From Marsupella aquatica (taxonomy: Eukaryota > Marchantiophyta): a stretch of DNA of 64,000 nt. Position numbers and translations under genes: made by a program. The stretch is taken from assembly GCA_973895155.1 (NCBI GenBank), contig OZ316892.1, positions 28,086,001-28,150,000 on the forward strand. The letters are read 5' to 3'. Below, in pieces: positions 61,301-64,000 of this stretch. The notes beneath the pieces are model-generated. The model was not told the origin of the DNA and did not search any database. It saw only the letters and a list, made by a program, of their open reading frames with translations. Each line of letters starts with the position of its first letter. The first letter of the stretch is position 1.

Positions 61301-62417
61301 TGTCCACTCTCCCCTTATGCACTGCACCTGTCTCCTTCAACTTCTCTGAAAACTTCCAGTCCGCTGCTCTCTGTAATGACATTCGCATGCAAACAACAAT
61401 GTGCTTGAGACATACAAACATCCTTTTCCTTTAAATCCTCTCCAAAGAAAATGAGATACAGACAAGAGTTATGCTCCACATCATTGAAATTGCAATCAGA
61501 CAAGAGAATTGGTTCCTCTGTGTCTAAATACAATGCGCATAAACCCGTAAGAACGTGGGTCTCAAAAGTTGCTGTGCTCTTCAATATTAATTCTTCCTGA
61601 TATCAATCATCCTGTCATCTTCGAGGTGAAACGTAATCTTCTTCAGTCAAGACGGACGGAGACTAGGAGACGAGAAGGAGGACAGATGGATACTGCTCTA
61701 TCGCAAACGAAACGGAGACGAATCACCAAAATTCGAAGCTCAGGGTTACCAAATCAGGCCATTGGATCACAAATTATCATATTATGCGAAAAACTAGCTG
61801 ATTGAACCATGCTCTCTGAGCAAAAATTAGCAATCGTAAAAAATCCTCTTGCGACCAAATTGACGAACTGAAAGACTTCAACAAAATGAATGCATGAACG
61901 AATTAATCACTGTTTGGGTCTTCTGGTCCCAAGAAGGCATGGAAAGAAAGAAAGAAGGCCGTCTGCATCAGCACCATGTATGCATTGCAAGTTTAGGGGG
62001 AACTAAATGTGACTCTGAGAATAGTTCTAGAGAAGATAGAGAGGAATGATCCCAATTGTAACTTACCCGGTCTACCTTAACCTCTTCAGTTTCTGGAGCA
62101 GCAGGAGCTGCAGGAGCAGGGGCGGGAGTCTCAATCTTGTCAGCGTTCGTCGTGGCACGGGGAACTCCAAGAGATGCCCTTCTCACATTCATGCATATAT
62201 GGGAGCTCCCCCTCCTCCTGCTCGAAGACGACCACAGGAGTCTCACAGATGACTGAGAGCTAGAAGCAACCAAGACGAAATCCGCAGAGAAACTTCCATT
62301 GCCATTATTGTTGTCTCCGCCGGATGTGGATGGATTCCCACTCCTTGTCCCCCCCAATGCACCTCCGGGGAACGTGCGGGAGAGCGAGCAAGCTCCGGAC
62401 ACTGTTGATGCCAACAT
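58318..62417 (-). CDS. SRRP1: Plastid S1 RNA-binding domain protein, SRRP1-like (10 exons)
   Basis: Predicted chloroplast RNA-binding protein with two S1 domains, resembling Arabidopsis SRRP1 (At3g23700), which is implicated in plastid RNA processing. Exons in transcript order: 62417-62067, 61370-61211, 60802-60741, 60398-60239, 59907-59787, 59615-59531, 59333-59245, 59089-59011, 58745-58695, 58401-58318; phases close for about 413 residues. The first 90 or so residues are rich in Ser, Gly and Arg and poor in acids, like a transit peptide. S1 domain 1 spans about residues 132-207 (GGLLVRINSLQGFLPFSQLS ... LIVSEK) and S1 domain 2 about 220-297 (VTDYGAFVDLQF, SGLVHVTELSW, IALSIKQLQADPLLETLD). 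The conserved C-terminal region follows (ALEKRVVSQDLELWLSN, FTLLARAGRQ, VQEVYLNSSLDREGI). Intron 1 carries copy 2 of the 289-bp repeat. Confidence 0.93.
61633..61921 (+). repeat. 289-bp dispersed repeat, copy 2 (intron 1 of the SRRP1-like gene)
   Basis: Partner of 53873-54161, in the same plus-strand orientation and about 7.8 kb away. It again lies antisense inside an intron. The 39-codon reading frame ending CEKLAD is preserved here at about 61686-61805. Confidence 0.93.
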
Positions 62418-63036
62418 TGCTGGTTGATGATGCAGTTAGCAATCTCACACCAAAGCTAACACGGAAAGGCAATTCCCGAGCGAAGTGAGAGCTCTCCCTA
62501 ACAAAATTGTTGTCCGTGCGCAGAAGAAATCGCACGGGACAGGAGAAGAAACCGGGCGAGATTCTAAATTTTTCTTTCAGTAAGTTGCTCGTCAGACCAT
62601 GATAACCAGCAGTCCCGATTGATTGCAGCAGACACGTTCAACTGAACTGCAGGAGCGATGATTGCAGAAATCTTAGTACGTCAAGTCAAAGTCAAAGTTC
62701 ACACTGAACGCTAGAAAAGGGCCGTGCACAGACACAGAGCAGAATTTGTAAAAGCTAAGATTTCTGTACAGAACCTTCACAAAATGCGTAAACCACAAAT
62801 GCAGCAGCGAACAACGGAACCAAGCCACAGATTTCTCTGCGGGAAGGAGCTTGAGACAACAATGCTTCGACCTAGTTGCAAACCAATTGAACGAGCAAAC
62901 GAGCGAGCGAGACAGAGTTCTGTGAATCGATAGAGCTGAAATTGCTGTGCGCGAAGCTTTACCAACATGATTCAACCAACGTCTGTAGCTTCGAGCGAAT
63001 TGGCGAGACTCAATTGAGAGCTGCCATAGAGAGACA
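62418..63036 (-). promoter_or_regulatory. Probable leader/promoter of the SRRP1-like gene
   Basis: Sequence upstream of the start codon at 62417 (minus strand). It is of mixed composition with no conserved coding frame. The transcription start cannot be placed. Confidence 0.35.
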
Positions 63037-63070
63037 GAGGAGAGGAGAGGAGAGGAGAGGAGAGGAGAGA
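63037..63070 (+). repeat. (AGGAG)n microsatellite
   Basis: About six AGGAG units; on the minus strand this is a CTCCT pyrimidine tract about 620 bases upstream of the SRRP1-like start codon, possibly part of its promoter or leader. Confidence 0.9.
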
Positions 63071-63251
63071 GCACAGAGAACGAGAGGTGATGCTATAGCA
63101 ACAGTTTGCTGATATTTGCAACAGTTTGGATAACATATCTATCCACCTCACGAATCATGGGTTATAATTAAATTCCACACCTTTAAATTACACTTTATCG
63201 AACTCCTCTCCGGCCTCATCACACACACTAATAACTATTCCTAACCTGGCA
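63071..63251. other. Intergenic DNA upstream of the SRRP1-like gene
   Basis: Short AT-rich stretch with no recognisable feature. Confidence 0.4.
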
Positions 63252-63365
63252 TTATGGCCTGTCCCACTGGTTAACTGGTTAATGCACTCCTTTATGGCCT
63301 ATCTCACTGGTAAATGCACCCCTTTATGGCATATCGCACTGGTTAACTACAGTAGTTAATGTACC
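63252..63365 (+). repeat. Three-unit imperfect tandem repeat, about 32-42 bp units
   Basis: Units at 63252, 63292 and 63324 start TTATGGC(C/A)T and continue with (C/G)CACTGGTTAA(C) and TTAATG(C/T)AC motifs. The middle unit is shortened. Confidence 0.85.
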
Positions 63366-64000
63366 AGGTTAACATTTTGTTCTGAACATGGCTCTAATTC
63401 AATCCATTATGTTTGTTAATTGTTTCAACAGGACCTTCTAGTATAGGAGTTTAGTGTTGGCATTGTCATGAGAAGGGGCATGCATGTAATTTCTCAAGCT
63501 ATGGATATTTTAGGGGTTTTTCCATCCTTGTGTCTTGTTGATGTAGTATGTGATCAAATGTTCTCTCATATTCCCCATTGTTGTTGTCTAGTCTGATCAA
63601 CTGGTTTCTTACCCTAACCTTGGTTGTGTGTTGTTTTTCTCTGGTATGGGTTGCTTTCTGGCCTCCTTGCAGAGTTGTTTCTATTTTGCTCCTTTTGTTT
63701 TGGGTGCTCCCCCTCATCCATGGGTTTTTGTGGGATTGATAAGTACAAAATGCATTCCCATGAAACTATCCATAGACATAATTTTAACATTAATGCTTAG
63801 AGTTAACATTATGTCTAAGCCTGTCACATTAGTTAACACACCAGATTCTACGCCAATCGGTCTCCAATACAATTGACGTTGTTGGCTAATGCCCATAATT
63901 TCCACTTTGCCAGTCTGCTGAGGATGGTTGAGGTGTTTATAAGAGGTTGAATGCCATATTTATCCACACTCATGAAACCATGGGCTACAATTTAAATCCA
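63366..64000. other. Intergenic DNA at the window edge
   Basis: AT-rich sequence, no gene recognised. Short frames at 63499-63717 (minus) and 63628-63876 (plus) have no visible domain. Confidence 0.45.

Noticed and set aside
61080-61421. Continuous minus-strand open frame extending SRRP1-like exon 2 by about 40 codons (to LGARNASRND...)
   Set aside because: The extension does not match the family, and splicing from 61211 to 60802 restores the conserved IGEVGNELVGG...VSVK segment in the right phase. The extension is intron sequence.

Overview
This is a plant nuclear genome segment. Every protein-coding gene is split by GT-AG introns, mostly about 80 to 700 bases long. The proteins belong to families that are plant-specific (PTF2, SRRP1-like, At4g14100-like) or typical of plants (NOT1, HDA2, dienelactone hydrolase). 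They are clearly diverged from my memory of the Arabidopsis proteins. With AT-rich, repeat-laden intergenic DNA this suggests a seed-free land plant, perhaps a moss, but the window alone does not fix the species.

Layout: 1-2000 is AT-rich DNA without a recognised gene. 2666-9221 (+) is a 12-exon PTF2-type TFIIB-related transcription factor. 9222-14600 is repeat-rich and holds a 3.9-kb element with long terminal inverted repeats (10380-14315). 14640-16371 is a GC-richer promoter/leader full of microsatellites. It leads into the 48-exon gene for NOT1, the scaffold of the CCR4-NOT deadenylase (16372-34403, +). 34404-42048 is intergenic with several tandem duplications. 42049-44326 (+) is a 7-exon dienelactone hydrolase-family gene with a 22-nt micro-exon. 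44327-49282 is intergenic with minisatellites and a tRNA-derived SINE-like repeat. 49283-50134 (+) is a 2-exon secreted protein of the At4g14100-like family. 51253-55588 (-) is a 13-exon class IV histone deacetylase (HDA2-like) whose eleventh intron carries a same-strand tRNA-Pro(AGG) gene. 58318-62417 (-) is a 10-exon plastid-type S1-domain protein (SRRP1-like). The rest is upstream and repeat DNA.

The genes do not form a pathway. Several act in gene expression (PTF2 in transcription, NOT1 in mRNA turnover, HDA2 in chromatin, the S1 protein on RNA), but this looks like ordinary plant gene order. All six coding genes appear complete: reading frames close across every junction and each ends at a family-like C-terminus. 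The most unusual features are the tRNA gene nested in the HDA2-like gene, a 289-bp repeat inserted antisense in one intron of each of two neighbouring genes with a 39-codon reading frame intact in both, the unclassified inverted-repeat element, and the duplicated SINE. Exon coordinates were worked out by hand from frame, splice sites and remembered family alignments; leaders and 3' ends are not resolved.
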